Assembly: GCA_040902925.1 (NCBI GenBank)
Contig: JBBDWJ010000182.1
Location: 1 to 26,691, forward strand
Length of the DNA: 26,691 bases
Reading direction: 5' to 3'
DNA from: JBBDWJ01 sp040902925
Lineage (GTDB): Bacteria > Acidobacteriota > Terriglobia > Bryobacterales > UBA6623
Part shown: positions 8,463-15,880 of the stretch, one piece after another
Layout: each line of letters opens with the position of its first letter
Position numbering within the stretch: the first letter of the stretch is position 1
Translations under genes and position numbers: made by a program
Notes under the pieces: model-generated
Database searches by the model: none
Seen by the model: only the letters and a program-made list of their open reading frames with translations
Told to the model about the DNA's origin: nothing

Positions 8463-8900
8463 CTACCAGAGTTTCAGGAGCTTCTTTTTTAGGCTTTTCG
8501 CGGCGGCGGCCGTTGGTGCGGCGATGAAAATAGTGTCGTCGCCGGCTACGGTGCCAACGATTTCGGGCCGCTCTTCGGTATCGAGTGCACGAGCGATCGG
8601 CTGCGCGCCACCTGGGACCGTTTTCAGGACTACCAGGTTTTGGGCGACGCGGATGTCGCGCAAAAATTCTTGCAGCACTCGAGGAAGATTGTCGCGGTTG
8701 TTTTCGGGACCATTGGTGTTTGGCTCGTGGTATCCGGCCGCGGTTTTGACCAGACCCAGTTCACGAATGTCGCGCGAGAGCGTGACTTGCGAGGCGTCGA
8801 TGCCGTCAGCGGCGAGCCTTTCCGCCAGCTCGTCCTGCGTGGAGATAGAGCGCCCGCGAATCAGTTTAACTATCTGTGCCTGACGGTAGGCCTTTCTCAT
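8463..8900 (-). CDS. argR: Arginine repressor ArgR
   Basis: A 145-aa protein of normal family length with both ArgR domains. The N-terminal winged helix-turn-helix carries QVTLSRDIRELGLVK (residues 38-52), the DNA-recognition helix region. The C-terminal oligomerisation and arginine-binding domain has GGAQPIARALD (97-107) and GTVAGDDT (116-123), the conserved ligand-contact segment. With arginine bound, the hexamer represses arginine biosynthesis genes. The gene is last in the argG-argH-argR run, 98 bp after argH, so it is probably made from the same transcript and may autoregulate. The ATG at 8900 has no clear ribosome binding site. The 3' end lies close to the scaffold gap but the protein is complete. 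Confidence 0.95.
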   Translation of the reverse strand: MRKAYRQAQIVKLIRGRSISTQDELAERLAADGIDASQVTLSRDIRELGLVKTAAGYHEPNTNGPENNRDNLPRVLQEFLRDIRVAQNLVVLKTVPGGAQPIARALDTEERPEIVGTVAGDDTIFIAAPTAAAAKSLKKKLLKLW

Positions 8901-8998
8901 GGGTCACGGATATCGGGGGCAGGAGGCCTGCCTTGAGTTGCTTGTTCACCCAGGCTGTGTGCTTGGCCGTTGAAGGGCAGGCAACATGCCTTCCCCAC

Positions 8999-10381
8999 TC
9001 AGGCCCGCATAGCCTGGAGACGCTTTTCCGCTTGTTCCAGAGCCTGGCTGACAGTCTCGGGCGCTGTTCCTCCCGGCGGCGTGTGATTCTCGACAGCCCT
9101 GCGCACTGCGAGCAGGCTGGCGGATTCTTCATCGAACTCGGGCGCGATGGCTTTCAGGTCGTCAGCCGTCCACTCGCGCGGCTTCTTACCTTCGCGCACA
9201 CTTTGCAAAACAAGCGAGCCGACGATTTGATGCGCCCGGTGAAACGGCACGCCTTTGCGTGACAGGGCTTCGGCGAGCTCGGTGGCGCAGGTCCAACTCT
9301 CTTCGGCGGCGGCCTCCATGCGCGCGGCGTTGACGTTCGCCGTCTCGACGCACAGGCGCGTGATTTCGAGCGAGCCGCCTAGGTGATGGGCTGCGTCGAA
9401 GACCGGCTCCTTGTCTTCCTGCAGATCGCGGTTGTAGGCCAGCGGCAGTCCTTTGACGGTCATCATCAGCGCGTGAAGATTGCCGCAAACGCGGCCCGAC
9501 TTACCGCGCACCAGCTCGAACGCGTCGGGGTTTTTCTTTTGCGGCATCAGGCTCGAGCCACTGGTGACTTCGTCGCCGAGTTCCAGGAACCCGAACTCTT
9601 CCGCCGAGTAGAGAATCCAGTCTTCGGCGAGACGGCTGAGGTGAAGCATCGTAACCGACGCGGCGTAGAGAAAATCGAGCGCGAAATCGCGGTCGGAAAC
9701 CACGTCGAGGCTGTTGGCGGAAATATGGCCAAAACCGAGATCCTTCGCCATCGCTTCGCGGTCGAAAGGCAGACCGCTGCCGGCTAGCGCGCCGCTTCCC
9801 AGCGGCAACACATCGGCGCGTTGGTAAGCCTGATCGAAGCGCTGCCAGTCGCGCGCGAACATCTCGAAGTAGGCGAGCAGGTAGTGCGACCAAAGCACCG
9901 GCTGCGCGCGGCGCAGGTGCGTATAACCCGGCAGGATCGCTTTGGGCTCACGCTTGGCGAATTCGAGCAGGGCCTGCATCAGATCGAGTAGGCGATTCTG
10001 GTCGGCGCGGATCTCCTTGCGCACCCACAAGCGGAAGTCGGTGGCGACTTGCTCATTGCGGCTGCGGCCGGTGTGGATCTTGTCGGCGACGGCGCCAGCG
10101 GTTTCCTTGAGCTTGCGAATGACGAAGGTGTGGATGTCTTCGTCTGTCGCGCCGTCGAGAAACCCCGGTTTTGACGAATCGGCGAGGATGCGCTCGAAAG
10201 CGGCGTGGATCGCGCCGCGTTCGCCGGCGGTGAGGATGCCAACGCGCTCGAGCGCCGAAGCAAAAGCCTTCGAACCCACGATGTCGGCTTCGAGCAGTTG
10301 ACGGTCGAAGCCGAGCGAACCCGAAAAGCGCTCGAACAACTCCGCCGGGCCTTTTTCGAAGCGGCTTCCCCAGAGCTTCAT
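8999..10381 (-). CDS. argH: Argininosuccinate lyase
   Basis: A 460-aa enzyme of the fumarase/aspartase superfamily that splits argininosuccinate into arginine and fumarate, the last step of arginine synthesis. The frame is open further upstream to 10642, but that part overlaps argG and reads as basic, low-complexity filler; the true start is MKLWGSRF at 10381. Family motifs present: HTGRSRN near residue 105, GYTHLRRAQP near residue 155 and the superfamily signature GSSLMPQKKNPD near residue 275, which bears the catalytic serine loop. The ATG overlaps the argG stop in an ATGA (10378-10381), which points to translational coupling. A cytoplasmic homotetramer is expected. Confidence 0.96.
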   Translation of the reverse strand: MKLWGSRFEKGPAELFERFSGSLGFDRQLLEADIVGSKAFASALERVGILTAGERGAIHAAFERILADSSKPGFLDGATDEDIHTFVIRKLKETAGAVADKIHTGRSRNEQVATDFRLWVRKEIRADQNRLLDLMQALLEFAKREPKAILPGYTHLRRAQPVLWSHYLLAYFEMFARDWQRFDQAYQRADVLPLGSGALAGSGLPFDREAMAKDLGFGHISANSLDVVSDRDFALDFLYAASVTMLHLSRLAEDWILYSAEEFGFLELGDEVTSGSSLMPQKKNPDAFELVRGKSGRVCGNLHALMMTVKGLPLAYNRDLQEDKEPVFDAAHHLGGSLEITRLCVETANVNAARMEAAAEESWTCATELAEALSRKGVPFHRAHQIVGSLVLQSVREGKKPREWTADDLKAIAPEFDEESASLLAVRRAVENHTPPGGTAPETVSQALEQAEKRLQAMRA

Positions 10382-11598
10382 GGTTTCTTCGTTCCGGCGG
10401 CGACAGCGGCACGCACCTTGATCGGCAGGCCTACGAGGTTGATGAAGCCGGCGGCGTCTTTTTGATCGTACTCGGCGCCCATGGTGAAGCTCGCGATGTT
10501 CAACGAGTAGAGCGAATAGGGCGAGGTACGGCTCAGCACATCGACGTGGCCCTTGTAGAGGCGCAGATTCACCTCGCCGGTGACGACCTCCTGGGTCTTC
10601 TCGATGAAGCCGTCGAGCGCTTCGCGCAAGGCGGTGAACCACTGGCCGTTGTAGATCAGCTCGGCGTAGTCGAGCGCAATTTTCTGTTTGTAGTGCATCG
10701 TGGCGCGGTCGAGCGTAAGCGCTTCGAGCTCGCGATGCGCGGCGATAATGATCGTGCCGCCGGGGGTTTCGTAACAGCCGCGCGACTTCATTCCCACGAA
10801 GCGGTTTTCAACCAGATCGATACGGCCGATGCCGTGCTCGCCGCCGATCTTGTTCAGCTTTTCCACGAGAGCCGCGGGGCTAAGCTTGTCGCCGTTCAGC
10901 GCCACCGGTGTGCCTTTTTCGAACGTCAGGCTGACTTCGGCGGGCGCGTCGGGAGCGTCTTTGGGGCTTTTCGAGAGCATCCAGACGCCGTCGGAAGGCG
11001 CGTTAGCCGGATCTTCCAGCTCGCCACCCTCGTGGGAGATATGCCAAAGGTTGCGGTCGCGGCTGTAGATTTTCGTTTTGGTGACATCGACCGGGACGTT
11101 GTGCTTGGCGGCGTAGTCAATGGCGTCTTCGCGCGACACGATCGACCACTCCCTCCACGGAGCGATGACCGGCAGGTGCGGAGCGAGCGCTTTGTAGGTC
11201 AGCTCAAAGCGAACCTGATCGTTGCCCTTGCCAGTGGCGCCGTGGGACAGCGCATCGCAACCCGTTTTGAGCGCCACCTCGACCTGTTTTTTTGCCAGCA
11301 GCGGGCGGGCGATCGAGGTGCCAAGGAGGTACTTGTGCTCATAGACGGCGCCGGAGCGCACCATCGGCCATACGTAGTCGCGAACGAACTCCTCGCGCAT
11401 GTCTTCGACAAAGACTTCCGAAGCGCCGCTCTTACGGGCCTTTTCCTCGACACCGGCGAGCTCTTCGCCGCCCTGGCCGATGTCGCCGCAGACGGCGACG
11501 ATCTCACAGCCGTAGTTTTCGCGCAGCCACGGAACGATGATCGATGTGTCGAGACCGCCCGAATAGGCGAGAGCTACTTTCTTGGGTTTCAGAGCCAT
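10378..11598 (-). CDS. argG: Argininosuccinate synthase
   Basis: A 406-aa enzyme that joins citrulline and aspartate with ATP to form argininosuccinate. The ATP pyrophosphatase PP-loop AYSGGLDTS lies at residues 11-19, and the family segment GATGKGNDQVRFEL is near residue 120. GCYETPGGTII (about residue 280) and the C-terminal helix region are present; length is normal. AAAGGA about 7 nt before the ATG is the ribosome binding site. It ends in a 4-bp overlap with argH. The 324-bp gap behind argF suggests argG-argH-argR have their own promoter; AT-rich sequence at about 11635-11710 is the likely place, but no good ARG box was found there. Confidence 0.97.
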   Translation of the reverse strand: MALKPKKVALAYSGGLDTSIIVPWLRENYGCEIVAVCGDIGQGGEELAGVEEKARKSGASEVFVEDMREEFVRDYVWPMVRSGAVYEHKYLLGTSIARPLLAKKQVEVALKTGCDALSHGATGKGNDQVRFELTYKALAPHLPVIAPWREWSIVSREDAIDYAAKHNVPVDVTKTKIYSRDRNLWHISHEGGELEDPANAPSDGVWMLSKSPKDAPDAPAEVSLTFEKGTPVALNGDKLSPAALVEKLNKIGGEHGIGRIDLVENRFVGMKSRGCYETPGGTIIIAAHRELEALTLDRATMHYKQKIALDYAELIYNGQWFTALREALDGFIEKTQEVVTGEVNLRLYKGHVDVLSRTSPYSLYSLNIASFTMGAEYDQKDAAGFINLVGLPIKVRAAVAAGTKKP

Positions 11599-11770
11599 GA
11601 ATGTTCCTTTGATGACTGGTTGAATCGCGATGAGACGAGAGTAATTTAGTAGTTTACGTCAGTTCGACGACCGAGCCGCGCTCGCAACTTTGAATCGATA
11701 AATTGACGTTGCCTCGAGCTCGAAGCTGAGCAGTTTCGCCCGTTCCAGGGCTCCCTGTGTCTATTCCGTT

Positions 11771-11823
11771 TACCCACGGCCGAAGCCGTGGGCTATTCGT
11801 TGGCGGCACCCCTTACGGGGTGC
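11771..11823. repeat. REP-like pair of perfect hairpins
   Basis: Hairpin one is CCCACGGC-CGAA-GCCGTGGG (11773-11792); hairpin two is GCACCCC-TTAC-GGGGTGC (11806-11823), 13 bp later. Both stems are perfect with 4-nt loops. Hairpins of the form CCCACGGC...GCCGTGGGCTA are familiar to me as dispersed intergenic repeats in acidobacterial and related genomes, similar to REP/BIME elements. Only one copy is in the window, so dispersal is not shown here. Confidence 0.55.
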
Positions 11824-11850
11824 GAGCGATGACCGGAGAATCGGCCGGCC

Positions 11851-11886
11851 TTCCCGCTGCTCTTCCGTATTCCCGCTGCTCTTCCG
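11851..11886. repeat. Two tandem copies of a 17-bp sequence
   Basis: TTCCCGCTGCTCTTCCG occurs at 11851-11867 and exactly again at 11870-11886, a 19-bp period. It lies between the REP-like hairpins and the argF stop. It may be a small tandem duplication associated with the repeat. Confidence 0.6.
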
Positions 11887-11922
11887 CGTTTTCGTTGGGC
11901 TTGCGCGGCGGTACGAAGGCGA

Positions 11923-12894
11923 CTAGGATTCGCTATCGCGCCCTCCCAGAAGCATCAGCAGCAGCGCCTTCTGAGCGTGCAAGCGATTCTCCGCCTGGTC
12001 GAAAACCACGGACTGCGGCGATTCGATCACCGAGTCCATGACTTCTTCACCGCGCGATGCCGGCAGGCAGTGCATGAAGACGGCACCTCCGGCCGCCTTC
12101 GCCATGAGATCGTCGGTGACCTGATAGTCGGCGAACGCGACGCGACGCTGCTGCGTTTCCGCCTCGAATCCCATGCTGGTCCAGATGTCGGTGTAGAGGG
12201 CCGAAACGCCCTCGACGGCCTCCTCGGGATCACTCGTGAGGCGGATCGTCGCGCCGGATTTGGCGGCGTGGCCGCGCGCCTCATCGAGAATCTTTACGTT
12301 CGGCTCGTAGCCCGGCGGGTTCGCAACGTTCATCGAAATTCCCAGCCGCGACGCGCACAGCAGCAGCGAATGGCAAACATTGTTGCCGTCACCGACGAAC
12401 GCCATGCGCAGCCCTTCGAGTTTTCCAAAGCGCTCTTTCAGCGTCTGGAAATCGCCCATGACCTGGCACGGGTGGAAGGTGTCGCTGAGGGCGTTAATCA
12501 CCGGCACCGACGACCAGCGCGCGAGATCCTCGAGCGTTTTCTGGCTGTATGTGCGAGCAACGACGGCCTGCACCCAGCGGTCGAGATTGCGCGCCATGTC
12601 TTTGGCCGGCTCGCGCTCGCCGATGCGGCCGTCGCGGTGGTCCTGATAGATCGAGTTGCCGCCGAGCTGCTTGACGGCCAGCTCGAACGTGACGCGGGTT
12701 CGCAGCGACGGCTTTTCAAACAGCAACGCCACCGAGCGGCCATCGAGGCCCTGGCGGTAGCGGCGGGGCGAGGCTTTGACGTCAATGGCGAGATCGATCA
12801 GCTCGCGCAACTCATCGGCGGTAACGTCGGTATCGCGAAGAACATGGGGAGCCGCGATCCGCGGCAGTTTGGAAACGGTCGGGGATGCCGGCAT
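11923..12894 (-). CDS. argF: Ornithine carbamoyltransferase
   Basis: A 323-aa enzyme that makes citrulline from ornithine and carbamoyl phosphate. The start is placed at ATG 12894, 6 nt after a GGGAGG ribosome binding site (plus-strand 12901-12906). An upstream in-frame ATG at 12924 lies inside the operator and has no such site. The carbamoyl-phosphate loop reads EKPSLRTR (residues 60-67), an SLRTR form of the SxRTR motif. HPCQ (about residue 145) and the ornithine-side motif HCLPASRGEE (about residue 280) are intact, as is DIWTSMG. Acetylornithine carbamoyltransferase is a less likely alternative. It is first of the four arg genes in transcription order, but 324 bp separate it from argG. argB, argC, argD and argJ are not in the window. 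Confidence 0.95.
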   Translation of the reverse strand: MPASPTVSKLPRIAAPHVLRDTDVTADELRELIDLAIDVKASPRRYRQGLDGRSVALLFEKPSLRTRVTFELAVKQLGGNSIYQDHRDGRIGEREPAKDMARNLDRWVQAVVARTYSQKTLEDLARWSSVPVINALSDTFHPCQVMGDFQTLKERFGKLEGLRMAFVGDGNNVCHSLLLCASRLGISMNVANPPGYEPNVKILDEARGHAAKSGATIRLTSDPEEAVEGVSALYTDIWTSMGFEAETQQRRVAFADYQVTDDLMAKAAGGAVFMHCLPASRGEEVMDSVIESPQSVVFDQAENRLHAQKALLLMLLGGRDSES

Positions 12895-12907
12895 GGCTGC
12901 CCTCCCT

Positions 12908-12943
12908 TCTGTATATTTATTCATCTTAGTGAATAATCAACCA
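12908..12943 (-). promoter_or_regulatory. Tandem ARG-box operator overlapping the argF promoter
   Basis: TGTATATTTATTCA (12910-12923) matches the ArgR half-site consensus TGAAT-WWWW-ATTCA at 13 of 14 positions. A weaker box, TGAATAATCAACCA (12930-12943), matches 11 of 14. Their starts are 20 bp apart, near the 20-21 bp used by ArgR box pairs in enterobacteria. The inner arms also form a perfect 7-bp inverted repeat (12917-12936). The stretch is strikingly AT-rich in GC-rich surroundings. A -35-like TTGATT and a -10-like TATACA on the minus strand fall inside the boxes, so bound ArgR would block RNA polymerase. Confidence 0.7.
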
Positions 12944-13041
12944 AGCTGCAAGGCCTTTGTGCTTCGAATGTGATCATGCCCGGTCTGAGCGGCGCGCGCA
13001 CGATTTAAGAGGTGCCGGGGCAGCAGTTCGCGGCGTCACCA

Positions 13042-14511
13042 TCAGTTGGACAGCCGGGATTTGAGGTGTCCCGCCGCATCGCGCCAGGCGGCTCCGCCGG
13101 CGCCGGGCTCGTAGGTTTTGGGCTTGAACGAGCGGCGCACGATCGCGCGGGCCTGTGCTCCATCGGAGACCCGGCCCATAGCCATGGCTTGCAGCAGCAC
13201 GTTGCCGAGCGACGTCGCCTCGACCGGTCCGGCGACGACATGCATCCCTGTAGCGTCGGCGGCGTACTGGCAAAGCAGCTCGTTTCGGGAACCGCCGCCG
13301 ACGATGTGCAGCGTCTGGGCGCGGCGTCCCGTGATTGCTTCGAGATCATCGATCACCAGCCGGTAGGCCAGCGCGAGGCTCTCGAAGATAGCGCGAACGA
13401 ATGCGCCGGGCGTTTGGGGAACCGGCTGGCCATTCTGTTGGCAGTAGCCGGCGATGCGCGCCGGCATGTCGCCGGGCGCAACAAACGAGGGATCGTTCAC
13501 GTTGATCAGGCTGCGAAAGGCGGGCTGTTGCTGGGCCTCGAAGAGCAGGCTGGCATAGGTCGTTTCGAGGCCTTGCCGTGACCATTCGCGGCGGCACTCT
13601 TCGAGCAGCCACATGCCACAAAGGTTTTTCAGCAAGCGGGTCGTGCCCCACACGCCGCCCTCGTTGGTGAAATTCCGGTCGAGCGCCGCGTCGGTGACGT
13701 ACGGCTTGGGGACCTCGACGCCTAACAGCGACCAGGTGCCGGAGCTCAAAAACGCCCAGTCGCCCGCGCCGGCGGGTACGGCCGCAACGGCCGAGCCGGT
13801 ATCGTGACATGCCGGCGCGACCACGGACAGATTGGCGACGCCGCATTCCTGCGCAACGCCGTGGTCCAGATCAGCCCACACGGTTCCCGGGGGGACGACC
13901 TCCGGGTAGATGCCGGTCGGCAGACCGAGCTTCGCCAACAGCTCCGTGGCCCAGGCCTTCTTTCGCGGATCGTAGAACTGCGTCGTCGTAGCGTCGGTGA
14001 ACTCCGACGCTTTGCGCCCTGTAAACCAGTAGTGAAACAGGTCGGGCATCATCAAGAACGTCGCTGCGTGGTCGAGCGCGGGCGTGCCTTTCATGGAGAA
14101 CAACTGGAACAGGGTGTTGAGCTCCATGAACTGCAGGCCGGTGTGCTCGAAGATCTCTTTGCGCGAGACTATTTCGAAAACGCGCGCCATGGTTCCGTTG
14201 GTGCGGCTGTCGCGGTAGTGGTAAGGGCTTCCGATGAGAGCGCCCGTGCTGTCGAGTAACGCGTAATCGACACCCCAGGTGTCGACGCCGATCGACACGG
14301 GCTTTCGCGCGGCGGCGTGGCGCAGGCCGTCCTTCATTTCCTCGAAGAGGCGGAGGACGTCCCAATGCAGGCTCCCGAGGACGCGGATGCCGGGATTGGG
14401 AAAACGGTGGGCTTCTTCGAGCGAGAGCCTCTCGCCATCGAATGAGCCGAGCATGGCGCGGCCGCTTTCGGCCCCGAGATCGATCGCCAGATAGTTTTCG
14501 GTTTGCGCCAC
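13042..14511 (-). CDS. rhaB: Rhamnulokinase (FGGY carbohydrate kinase)
   Basis: A 489-aa FGGY kinase that phosphorylates L-rhamnulose to L-rhamnulose 1-phosphate. The start is GTG 14511, 6 nt after GGAG (14518-14521 on the plus strand); the frame extends to a TTG at 14526 without a ribosome binding site. The first ATP/sugar motif AIDLGAESGR is at residues 9-18. GVDTWGVDYALLD (about residue 78) and the second-domain segments FLSSGTWSLLG (about 255) and HIVGGGSRN (about 400) are all characteristic of RhaB rather than glycerol or xylulose kinases. No rhaA, rhaD or rhaT homologue lies beside it. A TATAGT hexamer at 14596-14601 (minus strand) may be its -10 element. It precedes argF in the same direction, 147 bp away, and has an unrelated role. 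Confidence 0.9.
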   Translation of the reverse strand: MAQTENYLAIDLGAESGRAMLGSFDGERLSLEEAHRFPNPGIRVLGSLHWDVLRLFEEMKDGLRHAAARKPVSIGVDTWGVDYALLDSTGALIGSPYHYRDSRTNGTMARVFEIVSRKEIFEHTGLQFMELNTLFQLFSMKGTPALDHAATFLMMPDLFHYWFTGRKASEFTDATTTQFYDPRKKAWATELLAKLGLPTGIYPEVVPPGTVWADLDHGVAQECGVANLSVVAPACHDTGSAVAAVPAGAGDWAFLSSGTWSLLGVEVPKPYVTDAALDRNFTNEGGVWGTTRLLKNLCGMWLLEECRREWSRQGLETTYASLLFEAQQQPAFRSLINVNDPSFVAPGDMPARIAGYCQQNGQPVPQTPGAFVRAIFESLALAYRLVIDDLEAITGRRAQTLHIVGGGSRNELLCQYAADATGMHVVAGPVEATSLGNVLLQAMAMGRVSDGAQARAIVRRSFKPKTYEPGAGGAAWRDAAGHLKSRLSN

Positions 14512-14724
14512 TAGGTGCTCCAACAAGGGATGCCGTTATGAAGGTCGAAAGCGTTGATTTTCGCGCACATGGGCGCGGCGATCAAGCTTGCGGCAACTAT
14601 AGTGCGCGGCGATGCGCCTTGCGCCGGTAGTTCCGCGATCGGCGGCTGAAGGCGCCGGCGATGGAGCGCTTCGTGAAATGCCCGGCCTTTAGCTTCGCGG
14701 CGGGCGTGAGCGCCTACCCTACTG

Positions 14725-14730
14725 TAGAAT
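14725..14730 (+). promoter_or_regulatory. -10-like element for the Wzt-type ABC gene
   Basis: TAGAAT at 14725-14730 is followed by 8 nt and the ATG at 14739. No Shine-Dalgarno sequence is present. The arrangement suggests a leaderless transcript and supports 14739 as the start rather than upstream in-frame codons. Confidence 0.4.
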
Positions 14731-14738
14731 GCTTCCTT

Positions 14739-15719
14739 ATGCCTTTTGCTTTTCGCAAGATGCGCTATCGCAGCGAAGGCCTGTCTATCGAGGCGGATTT
14801 GGCCTTCTGCGACGGCATGATCGTCGGACTCGTCGGGCCGGACGGTGCAGGCAAAAAGACCCTACTCCAGTTGGCCTCCGGGATACTGCAGCCGGATTCG
14901 GGTGCGATCGAACTGCCTGGGGAGGTGTATCTCGCCGAGGCGAGCCTGGCTTCGGCTGATCCGCGGCAAGTGCGGCTTTCGCTCGAAGACCCGGCTTCCG
15001 AGAGCGCCCGGGTCGTGTTGATCGGGCCGTCGCTGGCGCTGACTGATACGGCCTTCCAGCAGAGCGTGCTAAGCCGCTTGCACCGTTCTCAGGCGCGGGG
15101 GACGGTGATCCTGTTCGCTTCGCATGACCTCGCGCTCCTCGAGCGTCATGCCGACGAGGTCGTCGTGCTGGAAGCCGGCAAGGTTGTCGAGCGCGGCGAT
15201 CCGGGTCTGGTGTTGCGCGCCTATCGGCGAAGGGTGTTGAGCGCCGAGTGCGCCGCGTCGGGGCCGGTCGAGATGCAACCTTCTTCGCAGCACGGCGACC
15301 AGCGCGGCTCGATCGAACAGGTCGAAGTGCTCGACACGGAAGGGCGTTCGGTCTCGACGATCCAAAGCGGATCGGAAACGACCGTGCGCGTGGTGGTGCG
15401 GTACGGCACCGCGGTTGCCGAGCCGGTGGTAGGGCTCCTCATCCGCAGCCAGGTGGGCGTGAATGTTTATGGGACGAATACGGAGCTCGAAAGATTGAGT
15501 TTCGGCCCCGTCGCTGCCGGCGACAAGATCGAGGTGCAGTACCGGTTTGCGGCGGTGCTTTGTCCGGGCGAATACACGCTGACCGTGGCGTCGCACGATC
15601 CCGACGGAACGGCGCACGAATGGCTTGAAGATGCGATCCGCTTTACCGTCGGCGACAGCCGCTACACGGCGGGCGTTGCAAATCTGCGCGCCAAAGTCGA
15701 AGCCCGGCGGCTGTCATGA
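14739..15719 (+). CDS. Degenerate ABC ATPase fused to a Wzt-type sugar-binding domain
   Basis: A 326-aa protein. The N-terminal part is a shortened ABC ATPase: Walker A GPDGAGKKT is intact (residues 33-41) and the H-loop is FASHD (His129), followed by the usual VVVLEAGKVVERG strand. The LSGGQ signature is absent, and the place of Walker B reads VVLIGPS (92-98) without the Asp-Glu pair. Only about 50 residues separate Walker A from that strand, so most of the helical subdomain is missing. Residues about 198-315 match the Wzt C-terminal beta-sandwich that recognises O-antigen chain ends (VYGTNTELERL, PGEYTLTVASHD). Wzt works with a permease to export O-polysaccharide, but no permease gene is nearby. 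ATP binding is possible, hydrolysis doubtful. A sugar-binding adaptor role is an inference. Confidence 0.82.
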   Translation: MPFAFRKMRYRSEGLSIEADLAFCDGMIVGLVGPDGAGKKTLLQLASGILQPDSGAIELPGEVYLAEASLASADPRQVRLSLEDPASESARVVLIGPSLALTDTAFQQSVLSRLHRSQARGTVILFASHDLALLERHADEVVVLEAGKVVERGDPGLVLRAYRRRVLSAECAASGPVEMQPSSQHGDQRGSIEQVEVLDTEGRSVSTIQSGSETTVRVVVRYGTAVAEPVVGLLIRSQVGVNVYGTNTELERLSFGPVAAGDKIEVQYRFAAVLCPGEYTLTVASHDPDGTAHEWLEDAIRFTVGDSRYTAGVANLRAKVEARRLS

Positions 15720-15880
15720 GCCTCGCTTCCCCGCATCATCGTTTGCCTACCTTCAATCGCGAGGCCGAGCGCGTGCGCTTCACCCGCGCAGGTGCTTGGC
15801 CAGCCAAACGATATAGTCGGCATTGCGGCGTCGCACTTCGGCCACCAGGTCCGACGGCAGCTCGTCGATCTTGTCCTTAA
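15716..15880 (+). pseudogene. Possible remnant of a gene once coupled to the ABC gene
   Basis: An ATG overlaps the ABC stop codon as ATGA (15716-15719), the usual form of coupled genes. It opens a 54-codon frame whose first about 20 residues (MSLASPHHRLPTFNREAE) look like an ordinary protein N-terminus. From about 15780 it runs antisense into the epimerase gene. It may be the stub of a gene cut off by rearrangement, or chance. I do not recognise it. Confidence 0.2.

Larger units (their letters stand above)
11599..11922. other. argF-argG spacer: AT-rich promoter-like part plus repeats
   Basis: This 324-bp gene-free stretch has two halves. The part near argG (about 11635-11710) is AT-richer than its surroundings and could hold the argGHR promoter. 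The part near argF contains the paired hairpins and the 17-bp direct repeat described separately. No open frame with a ribosome binding site was found. Confidence 0.5.

Noticed and set aside
10382..10642. N-terminal extension of the argH frame by 87 codons
   Set aside because: It overlaps argG on the same strand, reads as basic low-complexity residues, and the ATG at 10381 in an ATGA overlap gives the standard ArgH N-terminus.
10462..11649. Plus-strand frame of 395 codons opposite argG
   Set aside because: Antisense shadow of a firmly identified argG; no ribosome binding site or family motif.
12895..12924. Upstream ATG for argF adding 10 residues
   Set aside because: It lies inside the ARG-box and promoter region and has no ribosome binding site; ATG 12894 has GGGAGG at proper distance.
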